Shown piece by piece: positions 1 through 8,347 of a stretch of 64,000 nucleotides of DNA. Each line of letters begins with the position of its first letter. Position 1 is the first letter of the stretch. Source of the DNA: Thiothrix caldifontis. GTDB taxonomy: Bacteria; Pseudomonadota; Gammaproteobacteria; Thiotrichales; Thiotrichaceae. The notes beneath the pieces are model-generated. The model was not told where the DNA came from, ran no database searches, and saw nothing but the letters and a program-made list of their open reading frames with translations. The translations under genes were made by a program, and so were the position numbers. Location: positions 1-64,000 of the forward strand of contig NZ_FNQP01000018.1 in NCBI RefSeq assembly GCF_900107695.1, in the 5' to 3' direction.

Positions 1-2436
1 GCCGATATTTCCTAGGCTGACGGCGAGGTCGCGTTGCCATTCGGCATTGCTGGGGTCGTTGTCTGCCAGCGTTTGTACCAATTGATTACGAATTTTGTAA
101 TGCCTTAACGCTGCGTCCAGATTTCCCTGTGCCTGTTCAACCATGCCAATTCCTTCATGGCTAATGCCCAAATCGTATTGCCAACGGGCATTGCTGGGGT
201 CGTTGTCCACGAGCGTTTGGCTAATGTTCATGCTTTTCTCAAACACGGCTTTGGCGTCGTCGAGCTTGCCCTGCGCTGTGAGGATGTCGCCGATCTTGTG
301 AAGGCTGATGGAGAGGGCGCGTTGCCAGTCGGTATTGCTGGGGTCGTTGTCGGCGCGTTGCTGATTGAACTGGTTGGCTTCGCGGTATAACTTTTCGGCT
401 TGTTCTTGATTACCCTGACCTACTAGCGTATCGGCTTGTTGGGACAGTCCCACTGCTTTTTGCCAAAGTAGCTCATCGCCTTTGACGCTATCGCCGAGGT
501 TGTTGTAATAAGCCGTCACCCGTGACTGGATGTCCTGCATGATGTCGAGCCGCCCTATGGGTTCGAGCTTGTCGCGCAGGTCGAAGTTGATGAAGTTGAT
601 CAGGGTGTTGGCTTCCCGCAACATCGCCTCCAAACGTTGTTGCCGCCGCTCTTCGGCTTGGTGGCTGTGCTGGATGTAGGCGCGTTCGTCCGCGCTCAAG
701 CCGGAGCGGTTGGCAAACAGCCATTCCCGCGCCCGTTCCAGCGCAATGCCCTGCAATAGCCCCTTGTCTTTGTGCGCGTCGGGCAGGTGTTGCCACTCGC
801 GCAGGCTGTGTTCGAGTTGTTGCTTGCCGAGCAGGAAGTCGTGTTCTTCGCGCAGCCAGCCGTTGAGCAATTGCCAGTGGCGTAACAGGGCTTCGTGCGC
901 CACTTCCACCCGCTTGATACCGTTGGCACTGCGTTGCACCAGCAGGCGGGCGTTGGTGAGTTTGTCCAGCAGCGGGTGGGCGGCGGCAGGCAGAGCTTCC
1001 CAATCCGCCGCTTGGCGCACGTAGTCGCCCGCGTCATTGACCCGTACCAGATGCGGGATGAAAGCATCACGCAAGGCTTGCTGTGCTGCCTTTCCCAAGC
1101 GGTCGGGCTGGATGGCTTCGCTGGCTTTGTGCTGCACGGCATTTTCCAGCGGGTTGAGATGCTCAGAACCGAGGCGGTGGTATTCGTCCAGCGTCAGGTC
1201 GCCATCCGCGCCAAAACGTTCGTACAGTTCGCGTAAGGCAAACGCCAGCAGCGGCAATGCGTCTGCGGTAGCCGCATCGCGGGTGACGGCAGTCACCAAA
1301 CCGTTTTCAACCGTCAGCCCCACCACCCCCGCCGGGCCACGGATCAGGTCGCTAACCCGCTCCAGCGGCAAGGGGTCGAGCGCGAACAGGCTGGTTTCCA
1401 GTGCGCCAGTTTCACTCACTTGGGCTTGCAAGGCTGCCAGATAGTCGCTGCGCATTGCCATCAGGGTCAGCAGCGGCAGTTTTGCCTGTTGCGCCGCCAG
1501 CAAAAGCTGAAACAGAGCTTGGGTTTGTGGCGGTTCTGCGGTGGTGAACAGTTCTTCGGCTTGGTCAATGCTCAGCAGCAGCGTGGCATCCCATTGCGCA
1601 TTCGGGGTGCGCAATTGCTCAAGGTAATCGCGCAGGGCGGGCAATGCCTGTTCACCCTGCAATTGGGCGTAGAGGTCAGCGGCGTGTTGCGGTGTGCCGT
1701 TGGCAGTCGCCAGCACTTGTGCCAGTTTGCGCAGCGGTTCGCGTTCTGGGCGCAAGGCTTCCAGCACAATCCAGTGGCGGGTATCGCGGCGTAAACGTGG
1801 CAATAACCCGGCTTTCAGCAATGAGGATTTGCCCGCACCGGAAGCCGCCAGCATTAGCAGCACACTGGCATTGCCGAGGGTGCGGTGCTGGTTGAGGCGC
1901 TCACGCAATTGGTTGGTTTCGTGGTCGCGCCCGAAAAATACTGGCGCATCTTCTGCCTCAAATGCCAGCATACCGGGGTACGGCGGGCGGGTTTTGTCCC
2001 AGTCAAAGCGTTGCTGGAGAGTGAGGGTCAGTTCGGTAAGCTGGGCGTGCAGGCGTTGCAGCGCATCGTCCCGATCTTTTGTCAGGTCAAGGTGCTGGAT
2101 GTCGGCTGCCACTGTGGTTTGCAAGCCGGGCTGGATACGCAGCGGGAAAATGGTTTTGCCCAATGCCCGCGCCTGCATGAATTCAAACCCGCACCATTGC
2201 GAAGCCAGCCAATGATCACTGAGTAGGCAAATCAGCGCGTGGCTACGCTGGATTTCGCGGTACAGCACTTTTTCCCACTCGCTCCCCGCCGCAATGCCAT
2301 GCCGAGCGTCGGAGTCGAGGAATAGCGATTCAAAACCTTGGCTTTCCAGCCATTGCATGAGCTGGAGTGCTTCTGCCTTGTCGTGGGTGGAATGGCTGAT
2401 GAAGATTTTTGCCACAGCTAAGCCCTGCGTGTGCAT
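1..2436 (-). CDS. TIR–STAND ATPase–tandem repeat protein (3' end outside window)
   Basis: The reading frame is open for 812 codons from an ATG at 2436 to the left edge, so the C-terminus is missing. The N-terminus (about 1-140) is a TIR domain: AKIFISHSTHDK opens it and SQWCGFEF carries the likely catalytic glutamate of NAD-cleaving TIRs. After the FFGRDHE linker comes a STAND NTPase with Walker A ASGAGKSS and Walker B LLLSIDQAEE, of the nSTAND1/conflict type. The last 130 or so residues are 48-residue TPR-like repeats built on DNDPSNxxWQ. TIR–STAND–repeat proteins are usually sensors whose repeats detect a ligand and trigger TIR NADase; that role is inferred here. An in-frame GTG seven codons downstream (2415) is an alternative start. 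It is divergent from the gene at 2547 and only distantly related to the STAND family at 38-53 kb. Confidence 0.85.
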   Translation of the reverse strand, partial: MHTQGLAVAKIFISHSTHDKAEALQLMQWLESQGFESLFLDSDARHGIAAGSEWEKVLYREIQRSHALICLLSDHWLASQWCGFEFMQARALGKTIFPLRIQPGLQTTVAADIQHLDLTKDRDDALQRLHAQLTELTLTLQQRFDWDKTRPPYPGMLAFEAEDAPVFFGRDHETNQLRERLNQHRTLGNASVLLMLAASGAGKSSLLKAGLLPRLRRDTRHWIVLEALRPEREPLRKLAQVLATANGTPQHAADLYAQLQGEQALPALRDYLEQLRTPNAQWDATLLLSIDQAEELFTTAEPPQTQALFQLLLAAQQAKLPLLTLMAMRSDYLAALQAQVSETGALETSLFALDPLPLERVSDLIRGPAGVVGLTVENGLVTAVTRDAATADALPLLAFALRELYERFGADGDLTLDEYHRLGSEHLNPLENAVQHKASEAIQPDRLGKAAQQALRDAFIPHLVRVNDAGDYVRQAADWEALPAAAHPLLDKLTNARLLVQRSANGIKRVEVAHEALLRHWQLLNGWLREEHDFLLGKQQLEHSLREWQHLPDAHKDKGLLQGIALERAREWLFANRSGLSADERAYIQHSHQAEERRQQRLEAMLREANTLINFINFDLRDKLEPIGRLDIMQDIQSRVTAYYNNLGDSVKGDELLWQKAVGLSQQADTLVGQGNQEQAEKLYREANQFNQQRADNDPSNTDWQRALSISLHKIGDILTAQGKLDDAKAVFEKSMNISQTLVDNDPSNARWQYDLGISHEGIGMVEQAQGNLDAALRHYKIRNQLVQTLADNDPSNAEWQRDLAVSLGNIG
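43..350 (-). repeat. 144-bp coding repeat (TPR-like units)
   Basis: The word ggnattgctggggtcgttgt recurs at 43, 187 and 331, exactly 144 bp (48 codons) apart. On the coding strand it encodes the DNDPSN motif of the repeats at the end of the TIR–STAND gene. More units probably lie beyond the left edge. Confidence 0.8.
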
Positions 2437-2546
2437 AATGAAACAGGATGAACAGTTTATAGACGTGCCACGCTAGGAAATCCAGAGAAGCGCTGCTAAT
2501 TCGCTACACTTAACCTAACGCATCAACAGAACGAGGAGGAAACCTA

Positions 2547-2744
2547 ATGCTAAAAGGCATCAAACCCCAACGTCTACTCGCCCTCTTCATGGCAGGCGTT
2601 GCCCTATTCAATTTTCCGCTACTAGCGTTATGGGATCACGACGTGCAAGTCTGGGGTATCCCCCTTTTCCCACTAGGATTATTCAGCGTATGGCTGATCC
2701 TAATCGCCGCCCTCGCATGGATTATGGAAACGGGTGAGGACTAA
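2547..2744 (+). CDS. small two-helix membrane protein upstream of CbrA-like sensor (CbrX-like)
   Basis: A 65-residue protein with two hydrophobic stretches (about residues 10-27 and 38-58) separated by a short polar loop, ending in METGED. A strong Shine-Dalgarno gaggagg lies 8 bases before the ATG. It ends three bases before the start of the symporter–kinase gene, so translation is probably coupled. Small membrane proteins in this position occur upstream of cbrA (cbrX in pseudomonads) and upstream of other solute-symporter genes; no enzymatic motif is visible. The CbrX parallel rests on position and size rather than on alignment. Confidence 0.75.
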   Translation: MLKGIKPQRLLALFMAGVALFNFPLLALWDHDVQVWGIPLFPLGLFSVWLILIAALAWIMETGED

Positions 2745-2747
2745 CCC

Positions 2748-5399
2748 ATGCTAACCCCCATCTTAGTCATCGGTGTCACATTCGCCTATTTACTGACCCT
2801 CTTCGCCGTAGCCTACATCGGCGATAAACGCGCCGAAGCGGGGCGTTCGATCATTGCCAGCCCGTGGGTGTATGCGTTGTCGATGGCGGTGTATTGCACG
2901 GCTTGGACGTATTTTGGCAGTGTGGGGCGAGCCGCGAGTGCGGGGGTGTGGTTTCTGCCGATTTATTTGGGGCCGATGTTGGCGATGATTTTGGCGTGGG
3001 TGGTGGTGCGTAAAATGATTCGCATCGCGAAAACCTACCGGATTACCTCGATTGCGGACTTTGTGGCGAGTCGTTACGGCAAAAGCCCGTTGCTGGCGGG
3101 CTTGGTGACGTTGATTACGGTGGTGGGCATCGTGCCGTACATTGCGCTGCAATTGAAGGCGATTGCCAGCGGCTACGCGGTGCTGACCTTGCCATTGGGG
3201 GAAACGTTGCACGCTCCGGCGCAGTGGTGGGAAGACAGTACCTTGTACCTTGCCTTGGCGTTGGCGGGTTTCATTATCGTGTTCGGGACGCGCCATCTGG
3301 ATAGCAGTGAACGTCACGAGGGCATGGTGGCGGCGATTGCGTTTGAGTCGGTGGTGAAATTACTGGCATTTTTGCTGGTGGGGCTATTTGTCACTTACGG
3401 CATGTTTAATGGTATGGGCGATATTTTCAGCCAAACCTTGGCAAACGCTGACCTCAAGCCGTTGTTGGCGTTGGATCAGGGTAAGCCGTTTGCGTATTCG
3501 CAGTGGTTTGCGTTGACGTTATTGGCGATGTTGTCGGTGGTGTTTTTGCCGCGCCAATTTCAGGTGATGGTGGTGGAAAATGTGGATGAACGCCATTTGC
3601 GCCGTGCGGTGTGGGTGTTTCCGCTGTATTTATTGTTGATCAATCTGTTTGTGTTGCCGATTGCGTTGGGTGGTTTGCTGTATTTCGGGGTGGGGACGGT
3701 GAACCCGGAAACGTTTGTGCTTTCCTTGCCGTTGTCACAGGGGGTTGGTTGGCTGGCATTGGTGGCGTTTGTGGGGGGCGTGTCGGCGGCAACGGGTATG
3801 GTGATTGTGGAATCTATTGCGGTATCGACGATGGTGTGCAATGACTTGGTAATGCCGTTGTTGTTGCGCACGCGGCGCTTTGGGGAACGTTCCGGCGGGG
3901 ATTTGACGGGGTTGATTTTGGGCATCCGCCGTGTGGCGATTATTCTGATTTTGTTGCTGGGGTATTTGTATTTCCATCTGGCGGGCGAAGCCTACGCGCT
4001 GGTGAGCATCGGGCTGATTAGCTTTGCGGCAGTGGCGCAGTTTGCCCCGGCAGTATTGGGCGGGATGTATTGGAAAGGCGGTACGCGCAATGGCGCATTA
4101 GCAGGTTTGCTATTGGGCTTTGTGTTGTGGGCGTATACCTTGATGTTGCCCTCCCTCGCCAAATCCGGTTGGGTCTCGACGGACTTTTTGCAGCAAGGGC
4201 CGTGGGGCATTGCGTGGCTGAAACCGGAAGCGTTTTTGGGGCTGAGTGGCTTGGATTACCTGACTCATTCGCTGTTTTGGAGTTTGTTTGCGAATGTGAC
4301 GGCGTATGTGTGGGTGTCGTTGTGGCAACGCCCCGCAGCGCGTGAAGCCAGCCAAGCCTTGCTATTTGTGGATGTGTTTCAACGCACTAGCACCACCCAT
4401 CCGGTATTTTGGCAGGGGCAGGCGAAAGTCACCGATTTATTGCATTTGATGGGGCGTTTTTTGGGCGAAACCCGTGCTGAACAATTGTTCGCCCAGTACG
4501 CGCAACAAGTGGGTGTGCATGACATAGGGCAAATACCCGCCGATGCGAAGCTGGTACACTTCGTGGAGACGCAATTAACCGGTGCGATTGGCAGCGCGTC
4601 GGCACGGGTGATGGTGGCTTCGGTGGTGGAGGAAGAGGCGCTAGAGTTGGATGATGTGATGCGGATTTTGGAAGAGGCTTCCGAGTTGCGGATTGCGCTG
4701 GAAAAGCTCAAAAGTCTGGATCATTTGAAGGATGATTTTATGTCATCCGTTACTCATGAGTTGCGTACCCCGCTGACCTCGATTCGTGCACTTTCTGAGA
4801 TGATGCAGGATGACCCGGAAATGGAAGTGGAGCAACGCCAGCAATTCCTTGGGATTGTGGTGCCGGAAACCGAACGCCTCAGCCGCTTGGTGAATCAAGT
4901 GCTGGATATGGCGAAGATCGAAGCCGGTCACGCCGAATGGCACAACAGCGACGTGGACATGCGTGACGTGGTGCAACAAGCGGTGAATAGCGTGGCGGGA
5001 ACGTGCCGCGAACGTCAGATTGCCTTGCATACTGAGTTGCCCTCAAGCGTTGCGCCATTGCGGGCAGACGCGGATCGTTTGATGCAGGTGGTACTGAATT
5101 TGCTATCGAATGCGCTGAAATTTGTGCCGGTGTCGCAGGGTGAAATTGTGGTGCGCTTGCAGGATACGCCAGCGGGTGTCACGGTGACGGTGGCGGATAA
5201 TGGGGTTGGCATTGCCCCGGATAAACACGCACTGGTGTTTGAAAAATTTAGGCAAGTGGATAATGCAGCGGGTTCGGTGCAAGGCACGGGGCTGGGGTTG
5301 CCGATTAGCCGCCAAATCGTGGAGCACTTTGGGGGGCGCATGTGGCTGGAGTCGGAGAAGGACAAAGGCGCGTGTTTCGGCTTTTTCTTGCCGAGATAA
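2748..5399 (+). CDS. CbrA-like symporter–sensor histidine kinase
   Basis: An 883-residue fusion. Residues 1 to about 520 are a sodium:solute symporter (SSF/SLC5) domain with about 13 membrane helices. A cytosolic linker follows (about 540-620), possibly the STAC domain typical of such fusions. The C-terminus is a histidine kinase with HisKA motif SSVTHELRTPL (phospho-acceptor His670), an N box in LLSNALKF, G boxes DNGVGIAP and GTGLGLPIS, and a final GGRMWLES. In CbrA proteins the symporter half binds or carries a substrate such as histidine and the kinase controls carbon/nitrogen use. No PAS domain is apparent, unlike Pseudomonas CbrA. The receiver-only protein at 5424 is the likely partner, since no NtrC-type CbrB follows. 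Confidence 0.88.
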   Translation: MLTPILVIGVTFAYLLTLFAVAYIGDKRAEAGRSIIASPWVYALSMAVYCTAWTYFGSVGRAASAGVWFLPIYLGPMLAMILAWVVVRKMIRIAKTYRITSIADFVASRYGKSPLLAGLVTLITVVGIVPYIALQLKAIASGYAVLTLPLGETLHAPAQWWEDSTLYLALALAGFIIVFGTRHLDSSERHEGMVAAIAFESVVKLLAFLLVGLFVTYGMFNGMGDIFSQTLANADLKPLLALDQGKPFAYSQWFALTLLAMLSVVFLPRQFQVMVVENVDERHLRRAVWVFPLYLLLINLFVLPIALGGLLYFGVGTVNPETFVLSLPLSQGVGWLALVAFVGGVSAATGMVIVESIAVSTMVCNDLVMPLLLRTRRFGERSGGDLTGLILGIRRVAIILILLLGYLYFHLAGEAYALVSIGLISFAAVAQFAPAVLGGMYWKGGTRNGALAGLLLGFVLWAYTLMLPSLAKSGWVSTDFLQQGPWGIAWLKPEAFLGLSGLDYLTHSLFWSLFANVTAYVWVSLWQRPAAREASQALLFVDVFQRTSTTHPVFWQGQAKVTDLLHLMGRFLGETRAEQLFAQYAQQVGVHDIGQIPADAKLVHFVETQLTGAIGSASARVMVASVVEEEALELDDVMRILEEASELRIALEKLKSLDHLKDDFMSSVTHELRTPLTSIRALSEMMQDDPEMEVEQRQQFLGIVVPETERLSRLVNQVLDMAKIEAGHAEWHNSDVDMRDVVQQAVNSVAGTCRERQIALHTELPSSVAPLRADADRLMQVVLNLLSNALKFVPVSQGEIVVRLQDTPAGVTVTVADNGVGIAPDKHALVFEKFRQVDNAAGSVQGTGLGLPISRQIVEHFGGRMWLESEKDKGACFGFFLPR

Positions 5400-5423
5400 A
5401 GATTGGAGAGAGAGGAACATAAC

Positions 5424-5798
5424 ATGACAAAAACCGTACTGATTGCGGACGATGAGCCGAATATTTTGATTTCGCTCGAATATCTGATGAAGCGCGAAGG
5501 CTATCGGGTGGTGGTGGCGCACGATGGGCAGGAGGCGTGTGAGTTGATTGAGCGCGAACACCCCGATCTGGTGTTGCTGGATGTGATGATGCCGAAAAAA
5601 ACCGGCTTTGATGTTTGCCATGAAATCCGTGCCAATGAGACGTTTAAGGCGCTGCCGATTGTGTTGCTGACCGCAAAAGGGCGTGATACCGATGTCGCTA
5701 AAGGTCTGGCGATGGGGGCGAATGATTACATGACCAAACCGTTTTCCACCAAGGAATTGGCGCAAAAAGTGCGTGACTTGTTGGGGGCGCAAGCATGA
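5424..5798 (+). CDS. single-domain response regulator (CheY-like)
   Basis: A 124-residue lone receiver domain with no output domain. It has the acidic pair in IADDEPN (Asp9, Asp10), the phospho-acceptor Asp53 in LLDVMMPKKTG, the conserved Thr in LLTAKG and the Lys in MTKPF. The ATG at 5424 is chosen over the upstream in-frame ATG at 5403 because gagagagg lies just before it and the protein then begins directly with the receiver fold. It follows the CbrA-like kinase by 24 bases and overlaps the next gene by four bases, so all four genes look like one transcription unit. It probably takes phosphate from His670 of that kinase and acts by protein contact. Confidence 0.9.
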   Translation: MTKTVLIADDEPNILISLEYLMKREGYRVVVAHDGQEACELIEREHPDLVLLDVMMPKKTGFDVCHEIRANETFKALPIVLLTAKGRDTDVAKGLAMGANDYMTKPFSTKELAQKVRDLLGAQA

Positions 5799-7972
5799 GG
5801 CGTTTTGATAAACGGGTTGCGTTGGGTGTGGCGTTGATTGGTTTGATTGGGTTGGTGTGGTTGGGGGCAACGGGTGGCTTGATCTGGTCAACCTTGGATG
5901 ACGCGGGGCGTGCCATTCTCAAAAATACGCTGGGCGAGCGCATTATGCTGCTGCTGTTGATGTGGGCAGTGTCGTTGATTGCGGTGGGTTCGGCATTACG
6001 TTTCTTGGTGTCGTATTTTATGACAGCTCCGGCACGCTTGGCGGAAGAGGCGCAGGTATTGCTGGGAACCGATGTGAAGCGCCAGCTTGTGCCGACAGGC
6101 AGTATTGAAAACCGGCGCTTGGCGGATTTGTTTAACCAATTGGTGCAACAGCGCGAAGCCTTGCGCGATGAAATGGATACGCGGGTGCAGGAAGCGGCAC
6201 GCAATACCGAACAGGAAAAAAACCGTCTGGCAGCATTGATGTCGGAGCTGACTAAAAGCGTGGTGGTGTGCAATCTGGATGGGCGGATTTTACTGTACAA
6301 CAATCGGGCGCGGATGCAGTTTCGGGCGTTGTCGCAAGCGCCCGGTGTGGCGGGTGGCGGCGAATTGATTGGCTTGGGACGTTCGGTTTACGGCGTGTTT
6401 GATCGCAAATTGGTGATGCACGCGCTGGAAAATATCCAGCACCGTTTGCAACGCGGTGCCTCTGCGCCTTCCGCGCAATTCATTACTACGACGCAAACGG
6501 GGCAATTATTACGGGCGCAAATGGCTCCGGTACGTTCGGTGCAAACAACGGCGGGTGAGCCGGTGCAAATGACGGGCTTTGTGCTGATGCTCGATAATAT
6601 TACCCGTGAATTTGAGGCGCAATCCCGCCAAGATCATATTTTGCATACATTGACGGAACGTAGCCGTGCCGCACTGGGTAATATGCAGGCGGCGCTGGAT
6701 ATTCTGGAATACCCCGATGTAGAGCCAGACATGCGCGAGCGCTTGCTGACGGTATTGCGCGAGGAAACCGAAGGCTTGGGAACGCGCTTGCGGGAACTGA
6801 AATCGTCGGCGTTGGATAGCACGGTGTTGCGTTGGCCGCTGGAAGACATGCTGGGCGCGGATTTGGTGGCAGCCGCGATTCGGCGTATCGAAGCCTTGGG
6901 TGGGTTGGCGGTGGTGGCAACCGAGGTCGATGATTCCTTGTGGCTGAAAGTGGAAAGTTTTTCGTTGTTGCAAGCCTTGTCGTATTTGGCGGAACGTTTG
7001 CGCCAAGAATGCGTGATTAATACGGTGCAATTGCGCTTGAGCATGGGGACTGGTCGGGCGCAATTGGATTTGTGTTGGACACCGAGTGCCGCGAAGTTGA
7101 CCGATAAAGTCGTGCCGGGTTGGGAACATGACCCGATGCGTTCGGGGGGGGAAGATACCTCGCTGACGATTCAGGATGTGGTGGAACGCCACGGAGGGGC
7201 GTTCTGGTTTGAACGGGAAGCGGAGACGGGGACGGTGTTTTTCCGCTTCTTATTGCCGTTGGCAGCGCCGCAGGAACAGTTGGAAACCAGCAGCGTGGTG
7301 CGCAATGAAAGCCGCCCGGAATATTACGATTTCGATTTGTTCCAAGCCTCGGCGCAATCGCGTTCCTTGGAAGACAGCAAATTGAGCGAATTGTCGTTCA
7401 CGGTGTTTGATACCGAAACCACGGGGCTTGATCCGGCGAATGGCGATGAAATCATTCAGATTGCGGCAGTGCGCATTGTGAATGGCAAGCTGTTGCGCCA
7501 CGAAAACTTTGACCAGTTGGTGGATCCGAAACGCAATATTCCGGCGATTACGATTCCGATTCATGGGATTACGCCGGAAATGGTGCGCGGGCAGCCAACG
7601 ATTGACAAGGTGTTACCGGCGTTTCATCAGTTTGCGCAAGATACGGTATTAGTGGCGCACAATGCGGCGTTTGATATGCGTTGCTTGCAGGTGAAGGAAA
7701 AAGTGACGGGGATGGTTTTTGATCATCCGGTGATGGATACCTTGTTGCTGTCGGCGGTGGTGCATCCGAATCAGGAATCGCATCGGCTGGAGGCGATTAC
7801 TGAGCGCTTTAATATCAATATTTTGGGGCGGCATACGGCGCTGGGGGATGCGATGGCGACGGCGGAAGTGTTTATGCGCTTGATTCCATTGTTGGCGGAA
7901 ATGGGGATTCATACGCTGGGGCAGGCGCGGGAGGCAGCTCAGAAAACGTATTATGCGCGGTTGAAATATTAG
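5795..7972 (+). CDS. membrane PAS/degenerate-kinase protein fused to DEDDh 3'-5' exonuclease
   Basis: A 725-residue protein. Two membrane helices (about 8-32 and 48-70) are followed by a HAMP-like linker, a PAS-like domain (about 145-270) and a region laid out like a histidine kinase. Where the HisKA histidine should be it reads TERSRAALGNMQAALD, with no His, while HGGAFWFE resembles the end of the kinase ATPase fold. Residues from about 530 form a DNA polymerase III epsilon-type exonuclease: FDTETTGLD (acidic pair), HNAAFDMRCL and the HxxxxD motif in HTALGDAMATAE. Exonucleases of this type occur beside symporter/sensor genes in other gammaproteobacteria. The degenerate kinase half suggests signal-gated nuclease activity at the membrane, which is inference. 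The ATG overlaps the stop of the receiver gene. Confidence 0.85.
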   Translation: MRRFDKRVALGVALIGLIGLVWLGATGGLIWSTLDDAGRAILKNTLGERIMLLLLMWAVSLIAVGSALRFLVSYFMTAPARLAEEAQVLLGTDVKRQLVPTGSIENRRLADLFNQLVQQREALRDEMDTRVQEAARNTEQEKNRLAALMSELTKSVVVCNLDGRILLYNNRARMQFRALSQAPGVAGGGELIGLGRSVYGVFDRKLVMHALENIQHRLQRGASAPSAQFITTTQTGQLLRAQMAPVRSVQTTAGEPVQMTGFVLMLDNITREFEAQSRQDHILHTLTERSRAALGNMQAALDILEYPDVEPDMRERLLTVLREETEGLGTRLRELKSSALDSTVLRWPLEDMLGADLVAAAIRRIEALGGLAVVATEVDDSLWLKVESFSLLQALSYLAERLRQECVINTVQLRLSMGTGRAQLDLCWTPSAAKLTDKVVPGWEHDPMRSGGEDTSLTIQDVVERHGGAFWFEREAETGTVFFRFLLPLAAPQEQLETSSVVRNESRPEYYDFDLFQASAQSRSLEDSKLSELSFTVFDTETTGLDPANGDEIIQIAAVRIVNGKLLRHENFDQLVDPKRNIPAITIPIHGITPEMVRGQPTIDKVLPAFHQFAQDTVLVAHNAAFDMRCLQVKEKVTGMVFDHPVMDTLLLSAVVHPNQESHRLEAITERFNINILGRHTALGDAMATAEVFMRLIPLLAEMGIHTLGQAREAAQKTYYARLKY

Positions 7973-7974
7973 GG

Positions 7975-8003
7975 TTGACCTTGGCTTGGATTCAGCTTAG
8001 CTT
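7975..8003 (+). promoter_or_regulatory. possible rpoZ promoter
   Basis: TTGACC (7975-7980) is separated by 17 bases from TAGCTT (7998-8003), just after the previous gene and 34 bases before rpoZ. The -35 box is good and the -10 box is weak. Confidence 0.3.
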
Positions 8004-8036
8004 ATCTGATTAATTAAATTTTAGAGCGAAACCAAG

Positions 8037-8255
8037 ATGGCACGTATTACGGTTGAAGATTGCCTACAGCATGTTGATAACAATTTTGCACTGGTATTGA
8101 AGGCGGCAAAACGCGCCCGTGACATTTCTCACGGCGCACAGCCGTTAGTAGCTGAGGAAGGCGATAAGCCTACCGTCATTGCCCTGCGCGAAATTGCGGA
8201 AGGCTTGCTGATCAAAAAGCCAGTGGTGACTTCCACTACCGCAATCGACGATTAA
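8037..8255 (+). CDS. rpoZ: RNA polymerase omega subunit
   Basis: A 72-residue protein beginning [19 protein letters not shown] and containing the RARDISHG and [13 protein letters not shown] segments typical of omega. The subunit helps fold and retain beta' in RNA polymerase and in proteobacteria forms part of one ppGpp binding site. It lies directly before the spoT-type gene, the usual gammaproteobacterial arrangement, but a strong terminator separates the two, so spoT likely has its own promoter or depends on readthrough. The usual gmk gene is not upstream; the signalling operon is there instead. Confidence 0.95.
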   Translation: MARITVEDCLQHVDNNFALVLKAAKRARDISHGAQPLVAEEGDKPTVIALREIAEGLLIKKPVVTSTTAIDD

Positions 8256-8267
8256 GACTGATAAAGA

Positions 8268-8300
8268 ATACCCACTCAATATAATAGTGGGTATTTTTTT
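8268..8300 (+). terminator. rho-independent terminator after rpoZ
   Basis: A perfect 9-bp stem atacccact/agtgggtat (8268-8276 with 8286-8294) with a 9-base loop runs straight into six or more T residues, 13 bases after the rpoZ stop codon. Confidence 0.9.
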
Positions 8301-8347
8301 AAGGTTGATAATATGACCTGACCTGATACGCTCGGTGAGGATGTTTT

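Noticed and set aside
43-350. Regularly spaced direct repeats as a CRISPR array
   Set aside because: The period is 144 bp and the frame encodes TPR-like repeats continuous with the TIR–STAND protein.
5103-5891. 262-codon minus-strand frame
   Set aside because: Antisense across the kinase end, the receiver and the start of the exonuclease gene; composition rich in His/Arg/Gln typical of shadow frames.
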